Positions 1 to 9,451 are shown, counted from the stretch's first letter. The stretch is 64,000 nt of DNA from Cognatilysobacter claricitrinus (GCF_045866565.1 NZ_BAAFZV010000002.1:1178001-1242000), one strand, 5' to 3'. Translations and numbers: made by a program. The notes: generated by a model from the sequence alone, not told the origin.

Positions 1-157
1 GCGGCTTGAGCTGGTCGTAATGCGCGGCGGGGTCGTCGCTCACGCGGCCGAGCACGAGCACGCCCGACGACGAATCACCCGCTGCGGCGAGCGGTGTGGG
101 GGCCAGTGCGAGAGCCAGCAGCAGAAGGCAGGCGTAGCGGAGAACGCGCGTGATCAA
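1..157 (-). CDS. Phosphate/phosphonate-type ABC transporter substrate-binding protein, N-terminal fragment
   Basis: Only about the first 52 codons lie in the window; the gene runs off the left edge. A hydrophobic signal peptide with a run of Leu and Ala ends near an Ala-Ala-Ala-Gly cleavage site. After it comes VLVLGRVSDDPAAHYDQLKP, which resembles the start of mature PhnD-like periplasmic binding proteins. The start is a TTG at 157, because no ATG or GTG in frame precedes the signal peptide. The family call rests on about 20 mature residues and is tentative; export to the periplasm is well supported. Confidence 0.5.
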   Translation of the reverse strand, partial: MITRVLRYACLLLLALALAPTPLAAAGDSSSGVLVLGRVSDDPAAHYDQLKP

Positions 158-260
158 GGCGGACGACCGTAGGGCCCTCGCGGAGCCTAAAGCAAAACCG
201 CCCGCTTTGGGACGCCGGTCGCGATCCGCGCCATTTTCGTCACATCGGCCGCTTGCGGGG

Positions 261-1034
261 CTAGTCGCTACGGCCGCGGTCGGTCGCTATGCGCGCGATG
301 CGCTGTGCGTCGGCGAGCACGCCGCGGAGCAGGCGCACGTCCCGTTCATCGAGCGACGCGCGGTTGAAGATGCGCCGCAACTTGCGCATGGCGCTGTCGG
401 GGGCGCGGCCCTTGTGGAAGTCGATCGCGTCCAGCGTTTCGCCGAGCTGTCCGTAGAAGCTTTCGAGCTGCTCGTGCGACGCCGGCGGGTCGCGCGGTTC
501 GGCCGCTTCGCCTCGCCCGGCCCGATCGAGCAGCGCCATCCGCACCTCGTACGCCAGCACCTGCACCGCCGCCGCGAGGTTGAGCGAGCTGTAGTCGGGA
601 TTGGCGGGGATGTGCACGGCCTGGTGGCAGAGATGCAGCTCGTCATTGGTGAGGCCGGTGCGCTCGCGACCGAACACGAGCGCGACCTCGCCCGCTGAAG
701 CGACGTCGACCACGGTGCCGGCCGCTTCGCGCGGCGACAGTTCGGGCAGCGCGACGCGACGGCTGCGCGCGGTGCAGCCGAGCACGCGCGTGCAGCCCGC
801 CAGCGCTGACGCAAGGTCATCGTGCAGCTCCGCCGCGTCGAGCACGTCGTGCGCGCCGGCGGACAGTGCGAAGGAGTCCACGTCCGGCGCCTTTTCCGGC
901 GCGACCAGGAACAGCCGGCGCAGGCCCATGGTCTTCATCGCGCGGGCGGCCGAGCCCATGTTGCCGGGGTGTTGCGTGCCCACCAGCACGATCCGGATGC
1001 GGTCGGCGGCGAGCGTCATGAAATCTGGGGTCAT
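261..1034 (-). CDS. trmJ: tRNA (cytidine/uridine-2'-O)-methyltransferase TrmJ
   Basis: SpoU-family (SPOUT) RNA methyltransferase of 257 aa that 2'-O-methylates position 32 of several tRNAs using SAM. Seen: the N-terminal IVLVGTQHPGNMGSAARAMK motif typical of SpoU enzymes, the later FGRERTGLTNDEL motif, and IPANPDYSSLNLAAAVQ, which forms the trefoil-knot SAM site. A C-terminal helical extension of about 80 residues matches TrmJ rather than the shorter TrmL. Two ATGs, at 1034 and 1019, are both possible starts. The gene is divergent from suhB with 78 bp between them, so both promoters must lie there. In many gammaproteobacteria trmJ and suhB are neighbours, which supports both calls. Confidence 0.93.
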   Translation of the reverse strand: MTPDFMTLAADRIRIVLVGTQHPGNMGSAARAMKTMGLRRLFLVAPEKAPDVDSFALSAGAHDVLDAAELHDDLASALAGCTRVLGCTARSRRVALPELSPREAAGTVVDVASAGEVALVFGRERTGLTNDELHLCHQAVHIPANPDYSSLNLAAAVQVLAYEVRMALLDRAGRGEAAEPRDPPASHEQLESFYGQLGETLDAIDFHKGRAPDSAMRKLRRIFNRASLDERDVRLLRGVLADAQRIARIATDRGRSD

Positions 1035-1112
1035 GCCCGCAATGGTAAGCTTCGCGCCCGCCGCCGATGGCGGAATCGCTCTTTTCCACGGCCAGCGCGC
1101 CCGGACATCCCC

Positions 1113-1940
1113 ATGCAGAAACCCGCCATCACCTTGATGATCAAGGCCGCGCGCGCCGCCGGCAACGTCCTGCTCCGCCACATGCACAAGCTCGACTCGC
1201 TGAACGTCGTCGAGAAGGGCCGCATGGACTTCGCGAGCGAAGTCGACAGCCTGGCCGAGAAGGAAATCATCAAGGAATTCCGCCGCGCCACGCCCGACTA
1301 CGCGATCCTCGGCGAGGAAAGCGGCCCGCTGAACACCGGCGCGCGCGCGCGCTACACGTGGGTCATCGACCCGCTCGACGGCACCAGCAATTACCTGCGC
1401 GGCATCCCGCACTTCTGCGTGTCGATCGCGCTGGTCGAGAACGGCGAGCCGATCAACGGCGTGATCTTCGACCCGCTGCGCAACGAGATCTTCCATGCCT
1501 CGCGCGGGGCCGGCGCGGTACTCAACGACAAACGCGTTCGCGTCGCCGACCGCAAGGACCTCGACGGCGCGATGCTGATCACCGGCTTCCCGCCGCGCGA
1601 GCGCGAGCGTGCGAGCGCGCACCTCAAGTGCGTCGACTCGTTGCTGGTCCAGGCCGAGGACATCCGTCGCACCGGTTCAGCGGCACTGGATCTCGCCTAC
1701 GTGGCCGCCGGCCGCGCGGATGCCTACTTCGAGGCCGGCGTGAAGCCGTGGGACATCGCCGCAGGCGTGCTGATGGTGCGCGAAGCGGGCGGCAAGGTGG
1801 TCGACTACCGCGGCCGCGCGACCGGCCCGATGGACAATCGCGGGCTGGTAGGCCGTCCGATCGTGGCTGGCAACCTCAAGGTCTGCGACGAACTGCAGAA
1901 GCGCATCGTGGACACCGGCTACGCGGCGGCGTTCGACTGA
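1113..1940 (+). CDS. suhB: Inositol-1-monophosphatase family protein SuhB
   Basis: Mg-dependent inositol monophosphatase of 275 aa. SuhB of E. coli also binds RNA polymerase in rRNA antitermination complexes. The metal-site motifs are present: GEESG near residue 66, WVIDPLDGTSNY near residues 80-91, and WDIAAG near residue 212. The length is close to the E. coli protein (267 aa). The start ATG at 1113 is the first Met before the conserved PAITLMIKAARAAG segment. Longer in-frame readings upstream would overlap trmJ and lack family similarity. Two hairpins follow the stop and probably end transcription before the opposing secF. Confidence 0.95.
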   Translation: MQKPAITLMIKAARAAGNVLLRHMHKLDSLNVVEKGRMDFASEVDSLAEKEIIKEFRRATPDYAILGEESGPLNTGARARYTWVIDPLDGTSNYLRGIPHFCVSIALVENGEPINGVIFDPLRNEIFHASRGAGAVLNDKRVRVADRKDLDGAMLITGFPPRERERASAHLKCVDSLLVQAEDIRRTGSAALDLAYVAAGRADAYFEAGVKPWDIAAGVLMVREAGGKVVDYRGRATGPMDNRGLVGRPIVAGNLKVCDELQKRIVDTGYAAAFD

Positions 1941-1965
1941 GCAGCCTCGCCCGGTGACTTCCCGG

Positions 1966-1989
1966 AAGGGCCGCAGCGATGCGGCCCTT
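1966..1989 (+). terminator. Hairpin downstream of suhB
   Basis: A perfect 10-bp stem (AAGGGCCGCA with TGCGGCCCTT) around a 4-nt loop, followed by CTTCGTT. It lies 25 nt after the suhB stop. The U-tract is short, so termination may be partial and completed by the next hairpin. Confidence 0.65.
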
Positions 1990-2044
1990 CTTCGTTGGCG
2001 ACGTTGCCTCACAGCACCGCGACCGCCACCCGGACTCCCGAACA

Positions 2045-2074
2045 AAAAAAGGCCGCATCGCTGCGGCCTTTTTT
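2045..2074. terminator. Bidirectional intrinsic terminator between suhB and secF
   Basis: A-tract, GGCCGCA, TCGC loop, TGCGGCC, T-tract. It is symmetric, so each strand gives a GC stem followed by six or seven U residues. It sits between convergent suhB and secF and should terminate both transcripts. Confidence 0.9.
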
Positions 2075-2094
2075 CATGACGCTTCGAAGTTCCG

Positions 2095-3060
2095 TTACGG
2101 GCGACGCGCGAGCGCCGCTTCGTCCTTCGCCTTCGGCATCAGGTCCTGCTTGCTCACGCCCTGCCAGAGCAGCAACGGGCAGGCGATGAATATCGACGAC
2201 AGCGTACCGATGACGGTACCGATGATCTGCGCCTCGGCAAGCCCGCGCAGCGATGCGCCACCGAACAGGTACAGCGCGAGCATCGACAGGAAGGCCACGA
2301 ACGACACGATGACCGTACGTGACAGCGTCTGGTTGATCGCCTTGTTCATGATCTCGCGCGGCGACGCACGCATGCTGCGGAAGTTCTCGCGCACGCGGTC
2401 GAAGACGACGATGGTGTCGTTGATCGAGAAGCCCATGACCGCGAGCAGGCCCGCGAGCACCGTCAGGTCGAACTCGTGGCGGGTGATCGCGAACCAGCCG
2501 GCGACGATGCTGACGTCGTGCACGGTCGCGATGATCGCGCCGATCGCGAACTTCACCTCGAAGCGGAACGAGATGTAGATCAGCAGCCCGGCAAGCACGA
2601 ACACGAACGCGTACAGCGACTTCCACGCGAGTTCCTGGCCGACCTGCGGCCCGACGAAGTCGCTGCGCACGATGTGCGCCGGGTTGTCCGGCGTGCCCGC
2701 CGCCTGCACCACCGCGGTGGCGGTGCGGTCCTTGGCCTGGCCGCCTTCGGCCTGCATGCGGACCATCAGCTCGCGACCGGTACCGAGACCCTGCACCTGC
2801 GCACCATGGAACCCCGCCGCATCCAGCCGGCTGCGCACCTGGTCCGTATCGACCGGACGATCGAAGCGCAGTTCGACCACCGAACCACCGGTGAAATCGA
2901 GCGCGAAGTTGAACGTCTTGTCCAGGCCGCCCTGCGACGCGTGGAAGATCATCGCGCCGAACGAGGCCAGCATCAGCAGGCCGGCGATGGTCAGCGAGAC
3001 CCACCGCAGGCGCATGAAGTCGATGTTGCTGTCGTACGGGAAAACATTGAAAGGCTTCAT
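2095..3060 (-). CDS. secF: Protein translocase subunit SecF
   Basis: Inner-membrane RND-type subunit of SecDF-YajC, which uses the proton gradient to help preproteins leave the Sec channel. The 321-aa protein starts with KPFNVFPYDSNIDFM and a TM helix. It has the periplasmic P4 domain beginning LDFTGGSVVELRF, then five TM helices with the conserved GFSINDTIVVFDRVREN motif near residue 225. The ATG at 3060 is 13 nt after the secD stop; longer readings enter secD. It is the last gene of queA-tgt-yajC-secD-secF. Confidence 0.97.
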   Translation of the reverse strand: MKPFNVFPYDSNIDFMRLRWVSLTIAGLLMLASFGAMIFHASQGGLDKTFNFALDFTGGSVVELRFDRPVDTDQVRSRLDAAGFHGAQVQGLGTGRELMVRMQAEGGQAKDRTATAVVQAAGTPDNPAHIVRSDFVGPQVGQELAWKSLYAFVFVLAGLLIYISFRFEVKFAIGAIIATVHDVSIVAGWFAITRHEFDLTVLAGLLAVMGFSINDTIVVFDRVRENFRSMRASPREIMNKAINQTLSRTVIVSFVAFLSMLALYLFGGASLRGLAEAQIIGTVIGTLSSIFIACPLLLWQGVSKQDLMPKAKDEAALARRP

Positions 3061-3073
3061 GGATCGTCTTCCC

Positions 3074-4936
3074 TTAGATCGCGATCGACTGCAGCTTGCG
3101 GCGGCGGCCATAGATCAGCGTCGCGATGGCGCGCGACACCGAGACCGCCGTGTACATCGACGTCAGGATGCCGACGATCAGCGTGACCGCGAACCCCTTG
3201 ATGGGGCCGGTGCCGAACGCGAACAGCGCGAGGCCGGCAAGGATCGTCGTGAGGTTGGCGTCGGCGATGGTTCCCTTCGCGCGTTCATAGCCCTCCGAGA
3301 TCGACGTCTGAGGTGGCAACCCGAGTCGCAATTCTTCGCGGATTCGTTCGTTGATGAGCACGTTCGCGTCCACCGACATGCCGACCGTCAACGCTACGCC
3401 GGCGAGACCCGGCAGGCTCAGCGTCGCGCCGAACACCGACAGGATGGCGACCACCATCAGCAGGTTCATCAGCAGCGCGAGGCTCGTGATGATGCCGAAC
3501 ATGCGGTAGTAGACGAGGAAGAAGCCGAGGGTGAACACGAACGACGCGGCGACGGCGGTGAGGCCGCGCTCGACGTTCTGGCGACCCAGGCTCGGGCCGA
3601 CGATGCGCTCTTCGACGAAGTCCATCGGCGCAGCCAGCGAACCCGAACGCAGCAGCAGCGCGAGGTCGGATGCCTCGGCTGAACTCGACAGGCCGGTGGT
3701 CTGGAACTCCTTGCCGAACACGCCCTGGATGGTCGCGACGGAGATCACTTCCTCGTTGACGCGCGTGGTGCGGACTTCCTTGCCGTCGACCACCTTCACT
3801 TCCGGCACGCGTTCGATGTACACCACCGCCATCGGCTTGCCGACGTTCTCGCTGGTGAAGTCGAACATGCGCTGGCCGCCGACGCTGTTCAGCCGGATGC
3901 TCACCGCCGGCGTGCCGCTCTGCGAATCGGTGGTGGCGGTGGCGCCGACGAGCTGGTCGCCGGACGTGATCACGCGCTTGCTCAGCAGCACCGGCGCGCG
4001 CGGGCCGTTCGGCGTCTGCGGACGACGGTAATAGACGCGCGCTTCCGGCGGAACGTTGCCGCTGCGCACGGCGTCCTGCGCGTCGCCCTCGATGACGCCG
4101 CGGTATTCGAGCGTCGCCGTCGCGCCGATGATGCGCTTGGCCTGTGCGGTGTCCTGCACGCCGGGCAGTTCGACCACGATGCGGTCGGTGCCCTGGCGCT
4201 GGATGATCGGCTCGCCCACGCCGATCGCATTGACGCGATTGCGCAGCGTGCTGACGTTCTGCTCGACCGCTTCGAGCGCGAGGCGCTGCTGCTCGGCGGG
4301 ATCGACGCGAACGGTGATCGTGCCACCCGCCGTTGCGACGTCGAGCGTCGTCTGGCCTTTCGTGATGACCTGCTGCGCGCGCACCACGTCCTGCGGCGCT
4401 AGCGTCGCGATGACGCTGCCGTCCGGGCGACGCTCGACCGACTCGTAGCGGATGCCGGCATCGCGCAGCTGCACGCGAACGTCTTCGGCGAGCGCGTCGA
4501 GACGCTTCTCCATCGCCGCCTTCTGGTCGACCTGCATCATGAAATGCACGCCGCCCTGGAGGTCGAGGCCCAGCGTCATCGGCTTGGCACCGACGCTGGC
4601 CAGCCACTCCGGCGCGGTCGACGCGAGGTTCAGCGCGACGACGTAGTCGTTGCCGAGCGGATCGCGCAGGACGTCCGCGGCCTTGACCTGCTGGTCGGGG
4701 TTCGCGAAGCGGACGAGCAGGTTGCCGTTCTTGATGTCCATACCCTTGGCCGGCACGCCGGCCTTGGCCAGCGCGTCGCCGACGCGCGCACGAAGCGCGG
4801 CGTCGATCTTCGCGCCATGGCTGGCGGTGACCTGCACGGAGGGATCCTGCGGGAAGACGTTGGGCAGCGCGTACAGCGCGCTCAACAGCAACAGGATGAC
4901 GGCAAGGGCGTATTTCCAGCGCGGGTAGGTCAGCAT
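3074..4936 (-). CDS. secD: Protein translocase subunit SecD
   Basis: The 620-aa large subunit of the SecDF accessory complex. An N-terminal TM helix (KYALAVILLLLSALYALPN) precedes a long periplasmic P1 region containing LGLDLQGGVHFMMQVD, the SecD signature. Five C-terminal TM helices contain VGMSVDANVLINERIREEL, which carries the conserved Asp-Asn needed for proton coupling. The start at ATG 4936 (MLTYPRWKYALAV) fits the family; an upstream Met would read into yajC. It ends 13 nt before secF and they are surely cotranscribed. Confidence 0.97.
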   Translation of the reverse strand: MLTYPRWKYALAVILLLLSALYALPNVFPQDPSVQVTASHGAKIDAALRARVGDALAKAGVPAKGMDIKNGNLLVRFANPDQQVKAADVLRDPLGNDYVVALNLASTAPEWLASVGAKPMTLGLDLQGGVHFMMQVDQKAAMEKRLDALAEDVRVQLRDAGIRYESVERRPDGSVIATLAPQDVVRAQQVITKGQTTLDVATAGGTITVRVDPAEQQRLALEAVEQNVSTLRNRVNAIGVGEPIIQRQGTDRIVVELPGVQDTAQAKRIIGATATLEYRGVIEGDAQDAVRSGNVPPEARVYYRRPQTPNGPRAPVLLSKRVITSGDQLVGATATTDSQSGTPAVSIRLNSVGGQRMFDFTSENVGKPMAVVYIERVPEVKVVDGKEVRTTRVNEEVISVATIQGVFGKEFQTTGLSSSAEASDLALLLRSGSLAAPMDFVEERIVGPSLGRQNVERGLTAVAASFVFTLGFFLVYYRMFGIITSLALLMNLLMVVAILSVFGATLSLPGLAGVALTVGMSVDANVLINERIREELRLGLPPQTSISEGYERAKGTIADANLTTILAGLALFAFGTGPIKGFAVTLIVGILTSMYTAVSVSRAIATLIYGRRRKLQSIAI

Positions 4937-5009
4937 CGAAGTCCAGGCGGCTCCCCGCCGCGTCCAAAACGTGTAAGGGCGGCCGCGGCCGCCTTCAAGT
5001 CGTCGCGGC

Positions 5010-5354
5010 TCAGGCCGCCTTGAGCGTGCCCTTGGGCAGCACGTTGCCGATCGCGGTCTTCTGCACGCGAACGCGGACGCCGTCGGCCACTTCGATCGTG
5101 ACGAAGTTCTCGCCGATGTCGGTGACTGTACCGGCGAGGCCGCCGGCGGCGAGCACCTCATCACCCTTGGCGAGCTTGTCCAGCATGCCGCGGTGTTCCT
5201 TCGCGCGCTTCATCTGCGGCCGGATCATCAGGAAGTACATGACCGCGACGACGATCAGGATCGGCAGGAAGCCGAGCGCGCTGCCGGCAGCGCCGGGGGC
5301 GCCGCCAGTGGCCTGGGCGTGGGCGGCGGGAATCACGAAATCGAGAAGCGACAT
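5010..5354 (-). CDS. yajC: Preprotein translocase subunit YajC
   Basis: Small single-span inner-membrane partner of SecDF, 114 aa. Seen: one TM helix (FLPILIVVAVMYFLMIRPQ, about residues 29-47) ending in the conserved IRPQ, then a cytoplasmic segment with GDEVLAAGGLAGTV and a short beta-rich tail. It lies between tgt and secD, the same order as E. coli. Confidence 0.97.
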   Translation of the reverse strand: MSLLDFVIPAAHAQATGGAPGAAGSALGFLPILIVVAVMYFLMIRPQMKRAKEHRGMLDKLAKGDEVLAAGGLAGTVTDIGENFVTIEVADGVRVRVQKTAIGNVLPKGTLKAA

Positions 5355-5435
5355 GGGCGGATCCGGCGAAAGCGACCCGGGATTATGCCACGCGTCCGCC
5401 GGTCGCCCGGGCCGGCGGATAGGTCGATACCGGGT

Positions 5436-6572
5436 TCAGCTGCCCTCACCTGCCCGCCGCGCGGCATAGAACGCGTCCCGGAAGTCCGCGAACCGCCCCT
5501 GCTCGATCGCCTCGCGCATGCCGGCCATCAGGCGCTGGTAGTAGCGCAGGTTGTGCAGCGTGCCCAGCATCGGACCGAGCATCTCGTTGCAGCGGTCGAG
5601 GTGGCGCAGGTAGCTGCGGGTGTAGCCGTTGCGGCAGGTGTAGCAGTCGCAGCCTTCCTCGATCGGGCGCAGGTCGCGCTCGTACTTCGAGTTGCGGACG
5701 CGGATTACGCCCGTCGCGGTGAAGTAATGGCCGTTGCGCGCGTTCCGGGTCGGCATCACGCAGTCGAACATGTCGACGCCGCGAGCGACGGCTTCGACGA
5801 GGTCCTCCGGCCGGCCAACGCCCATCAGGTAGCGCGGGCGATCGATCGGGAGCTGCGGCGCGGTGTGGTCGAGCATCGCGTTTCGCTCGCCCTCCGTCTC
5901 GCCCACGGCGAGGCCGCCGATCGCGTAGCCGTCGAAGCCGATCGCCTGCAGCACCTCGGCCGAACGGGTACGCAGGTCGCGGTGCACGCCGCCCTGCACG
6001 ATGCCGAACAGCGCGGCATCGTTGCCTTCGTGCGCGCGCCTGCTGCGCTCGGCCCAGCGCAACGACAACTCCATCGAGCGACGCACGACATCCGCGCCGA
6101 CCGGCACACCGTCGACATGCACGGGCGGGCACTCGTCGAAGATCATCACGATGTCCGAGTCGAGCACCTTCTGGATGCGCATGCTTTCCTCGGGGCCGAG
6201 GAACACCTTGCTACCATCGGTGGGCGCCGCGAAGGTCACGCCTTCCTCGGTGATCTTGCGTTTGTGCGCGAGCGAGAACACCTGGAAACCGCCGGAATCG
6301 GTGAGGATCGGGCCGTCCCAACGGGTGAAACCGTGCAGGCCGCCGTGATCGCCTATCACGTCGAGGCCCGGGCGCAGGAAGAGGTGGAACGTGTTGCCCA
6401 GGATGATCTCGGCACCGAGTTCGCGGACCTGCTCAGGCGTCACGCCCTTGACCGAGCCGTATGTCCCGACCGGCATGAACGCCGGTGTCTCGACGGTTCC
6501 GCGCGGGAACGTGAGGCGGCCACGACGGGCGACGCCGTCGGTGCCGAGGAGCTGGAAGGACATGCGGCTCAT
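5436..6572 (-). CDS. tgt: tRNA-guanine transglycosylase
   Basis: Exchanges guanine 34 for preQ1 in tRNAs for Asp, Asn, His and Tyr, in queuosine synthesis. 378 aa. Seen: ILTDSGGFQVFSL with a catalytic-site Asp, FDCVMPTRNARNG with the nucleophile Asp, and a C-terminal zinc site CDCYTC followed by the Cys and His of HLDRC. The start at ATG 6572 gives MSRMSFQL, which matches xanthomonad Tgt proteins; the next ATG at 6563 would match the E. coli length. The acceptor tRNA-Asn(GUU) is encoded at about 47 kb. Confidence 0.97.
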   Translation of the reverse strand: MSRMSFQLLGTDGVARRGRLTFPRGTVETPAFMPVGTYGSVKGVTPEQVRELGAEIILGNTFHLFLRPGLDVIGDHGGLHGFTRWDGPILTDSGGFQVFSLAHKRKITEEGVTFAAPTDGSKVFLGPEESMRIQKVLDSDIVMIFDECPPVHVDGVPVGADVVRRSMELSLRWAERSRRAHEGNDAALFGIVQGGVHRDLRTRSAEVLQAIGFDGYAIGGLAVGETEGERNAMLDHTAPQLPIDRPRYLMGVGRPEDLVEAVARGVDMFDCVMPTRNARNGHYFTATGVIRVRNSKYERDLRPIEEGCDCYTCRNGYTRSYLRHLDRCNEMLGPMLGTLHNLRYYQRLMAGMREAIEQGRFADFRDAFYAARRAGEGS

Positions 6573-6648
6573 GGGCGGTGCGGACCTGCTTCCGGGATTG
6601 CGAGGAAAAACGGCACGCGGGATTCGTTGGCGCCCCGTGATGCGTCGA

Positions 6649-7713
6649 TCATGGCCGCGGATCCTCACCGGCCGCGGCACGCCACAGCATCATCGCGTCG
6701 CCATACGAGAAGAAGCGGTAGCGCTGCGCGATCGCGTGGCGATACGCATCGAACATGCGCGTGCGACCGGCGAACGCCGACACCATCATCAGCAGCGTGC
6801 TTTGCGGCAGATGGAAGTTGGTGACCATCGCGTCGACGCTGGTCATGCGATAGCCCGGCAGGATGAACAGCCGCGTTTCGCCCGAGAACGGCGCGAGTTC
6901 GACGCGGCCGTCATCGTGATGCCGCGTCGCGCTTTCGAGCGCGCGCACCACCGTCGTACCGACGCCGATGATGCGGCCACCGGCTTCACGCGTGCGACGG
7001 ATCTGCTCGACCAGCGCCGCACCGACGTTGATCCATTCGCTGTGCATCACGTGCTGGCTGAGATCGTCGACGCGAACGGGCTGGAACGTGCCGGCGCCCA
7101 CGTGCAGCGTGACGTGGCCGAAGTCGACACCCGTCGCGCGCAGGCGCGCCAGCAACGCCTCGTCGAAATGCAGGCCCGCGGTCGGCGCGGCGACGGCGCC
7201 GACTTCCTTCGCGAATACGGTCTGATAGCGCTCGGCATCATCCTGGCCTGGCTCGCGCTGGATGTACGGCGGCAGCGGCAGGCGGCCCGCGTGCAGGAGC
7301 CACGACTCCAGCGGTTCGTCGACCTCGAACTGCAGCAGGTAGAACTCGCCCTCGCGTCCGAGCACGCGTGCGATGCCGCCGGCGTCGAGCTCGATCACCG
7401 CGCCTTCCCTGGGCGACTTGCTGACGCCGAGCTGCGCACGCGCGCGATCGGCGCCCAGCAGGCGCTCGATCATGATCTCGACGCGTCCCCCCGTGCTCTT
7501 TTTCCCGAAGAGGCGCGCGGGAATGACGCGCGTGTCGTTGAAGACCAGAAGGTCGCCCGCGCGCAGCAGCTCGGGCAGGTCGCGGAACACGCGGTCCTCG
7601 AACGGCCCATCGCCGGGCGGCACGACCAGGAGCCGGCTGGCCGACCGCTCGGCGAGCGGCGCCTGCGCGATGAGCTCCGGCGGAAGGTCGTAGTCGAAAT
7701 CGGACTTCTTCAA
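6649..7713 (-). CDS. queA: S-adenosylmethionine:tRNA ribosyltransferase-isomerase
   Basis: Transfers and isomerises the ribosyl part of SAM onto preQ1-tRNA to make epoxyqueuosine, the step after Tgt. 354 aa, the usual length. Seen: FDYDLPPELIAQAPLAERSA at the N-terminus, LLVFNDTRVIPARLFG near residue 55, PTAGLHFDEALL near residue 177 and NFHLPQSTLLMMVSAFAG near residue 298. It is the first gene of the operon that continues into tgt, 76 bp away. It is divergent from the aminotransferase gene, with 206 bp between them for both promoters. Confidence 0.97.
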   Translation of the reverse strand: MKKSDFDYDLPPELIAQAPLAERSASRLLVVPPGDGPFEDRVFRDLPELLRAGDLLVFNDTRVIPARLFGKKSTGGRVEIMIERLLGADRARAQLGVSKSPREGAVIELDAGGIARVLGREGEFYLLQFEVDEPLESWLLHAGRLPLPPYIQREPGQDDAERYQTVFAKEVGAVAAPTAGLHFDEALLARLRATGVDFGHVTLHVGAGTFQPVRVDDLSQHVMHSEWINVGAALVEQIRRTREAGGRIIGVGTTVVRALESATRHHDDGRVELAPFSGETRLFILPGYRMTSVDAMVTNFHLPQSTLLMMVSAFAGRTRMFDAYRHAIAQRYRFFSYGDAMMLWRAAAGEDPRP

Positions 7714-7919
7714 GCGGACGGGGCCGTCTTCGGCCGTTCATCCGCTGCGCGGACGGCCGCGTAGTGTACCGGCGGCCCGGGGGTTATCGGCGCAAAACCC
7801 GCGTGATAGCATTCGCGCAACCTTTTGAATGGAAACGGAAAACGCCTTGCGCGCGCTTCCGCGCCCGCCTGTTCCCCGCGTTTTCCCGTCTTGTCCTGGA
7901 CTGCTTGGAGCCCGCCACC

Positions 7920-9428
7920 ATGTCGAACGCCACCGCCACTTCCGCCGCCCTCCTCGCGCCGCTGCGCGCCCGCGGCGGACGCCGTCGGACGGTCGGCCTC
8001 GACGACGCGACGATCGAACGCTTCGCCGCTTCGCACGCCGACCTGCGCGAAGCCATCGAAGCCGCGGCGCGCGAGTTCGAGGCGGTGCAAGCGGAGGCCG
8101 CCGATCTTCTGGACCTCGACGAGGACGCGCAGATCCACGCGGTGCAGGCCGGCTTCGTCAATTTCTACCCGGACGACGGCGTCAACCCGTACGTCGCGCT
8201 GGTCGCGCGTGGCCCGTGGGTGGTGACGCTCAAGGGCGCCGTGCTCCACGACTCCGGCGGCTACGGCATGCTCGGGTTCGGCCATGCGCCGGCCGCGGTG
8301 ATCGACGCGATGTCCAAGCCGCAGGTGATGGCGAACATCATGACGCCGTCGCTCGCCCAGCGTCGTTTCGACCGCGCCATCCGCGCCGTGATCGGCGCGT
8401 CGGGCGGCTGCCCGTACGAGCGCTTCTTCTGCCTGAATTCCGGTTCCGAATCGGTGTCGCTCGCGGCGCGCATCGCCGACGCCAACGCCAAGCTGATGAC
8501 CGACGCCGGCGCGCGCCATGCAGGCCGCACGATCAAGCGCCTCGTCGTCAAGGGCAGCTTCCACGGCCGCACCGAGCGCCCGGCGCTGTACTCGGATTCG
8601 TCGCGCAAGACCTATGTGCAGCACCTCGCAAGCTTCCGCGGCGAGGATTCGGTGATCACCGTCGAGCCTTACGACGTCGACGCGTTGCGTCGCGCGTTCG
8701 CCGATGCCGACGCGAACGGCTGGTTCATCGAGGCGATGTTCCTCGAGCCGGTGATGGGCGAAGGCGACCCGGGTCGGGGCGTGCCGCGCGCGTTCTACGA
8801 CGCCGCGCGCGAGCTGACCAAGGCACACGGCGGCCTGCTGCTGGTGGATTCGATCCAGGCCGGCCTGCGTGCCACCGGCGTGCTGTCCATCGTCGATTAC
8901 CCGGGCTTCGAAGGCATCGAAGCACCGGACATGGAGACGTATTCGAAGGCGCTCAACGCGGGCCAGTACCCGCTGTCCGTGCTCGCGGTGAACGCGCGTG
9001 CCGCGTCGCTGTATCGCAAAGGCCTGTACGGCAACACGATGACGACCAACCCGCGCGCGCTCGATGTCGCGTGTGCGGTGCTTGCGCAGGTGACGCCGGC
9101 CGTGCGCGAGAACATCGTCGCGCGCGGCAATGAAGCGGTGAAGCGCCTCGAGGCGCTGGCTGCGGAGCTTGGCGGGATGATCACCAAGGTCCAGGGCACC
9201 GGCCTGCTGTTCTCGTGCGAGCTGTCGCCGAAGTTCAAGTGCTACGGCGCGGGCTCGACCGAGGAATGGCTGCGCGAGCGTGGCATCGGCGTGATCCACG
9301 GCGGTGCGAATTCGCTGCGCTTCACGCCGACGTTCACCATCACCAGCGAAGAGCTGGAGATGGTCGTGGCGATGGTCGCGCGTGCGCTTAAGGAAGGCCC
9401 GCGCATCGAGCAGGCCGTCGCGGCCTGA
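7920..9428 (+). CDS. Class III (omega) aminotransferase, PLP-dependent, substrate unknown
   Basis: Fold-type I PLP enzyme of 502 aa. Seen: NSGSESVSLAARIADA (the cofactor phosphate-binding Ser-Gly-Ser segment), FHGRTERPALYSDSS after it, LLLVDSIQAGLRATG holding the PLP-binding Asp at residue 310, and YSKALNAGQYPLSV with the Schiff-base Lys near residue 343. The Asp motif is usually DEVQTG, so DSIQAG is divergent. An N-terminal extension of about 110 residues precedes the catalytic domain. The ATG at 7920 follows GGAG by 9 nt. It is monocistronic: divergent from queA upstream and closed by a strong terminator. Substrate cannot be read from the sequence; amino-acid and polyamine transaminases share this fold. 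Confidence 0.85.
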   Translation: MSNATATSAALLAPLRARGGRRRTVGLDDATIERFAASHADLREAIEAAAREFEAVQAEAADLLDLDEDAQIHAVQAGFVNFYPDDGVNPYVALVARGPWVVTLKGAVLHDSGGYGMLGFGHAPAAVIDAMSKPQVMANIMTPSLAQRRFDRAIRAVIGASGGCPYERFFCLNSGSESVSLAARIADANAKLMTDAGARHAGRTIKRLVVKGSFHGRTERPALYSDSSRKTYVQHLASFRGEDSVITVEPYDVDALRRAFADADANGWFIEAMFLEPVMGEGDPGRGVPRAFYDAARELTKAHGGLLLVDSIQAGLRATGVLSIVDYPGFEGIEAPDMETYSKALNAGQYPLSVLAVNARAASLYRKGLYGNTMTTNPRALDVACAVLAQVTPAVRENIVARGNEAVKRLEALAAELGGMITKVQGTGLLFSCELSPKFKCYGAGSTEEWLRERGIGVIHGGANSLRFTPTFTITSEELEMVVAMVARALKEGPRIEQAVAA

Positions 9429-9451
9429 CGCGTCGTACTTCGCTGCAAACG

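Noticed and set aside
5193..6824. 543-codon plus-strand frame opposite tgt
   Set aside because: Antisense to tgt and yajC, with no motif or start signal.
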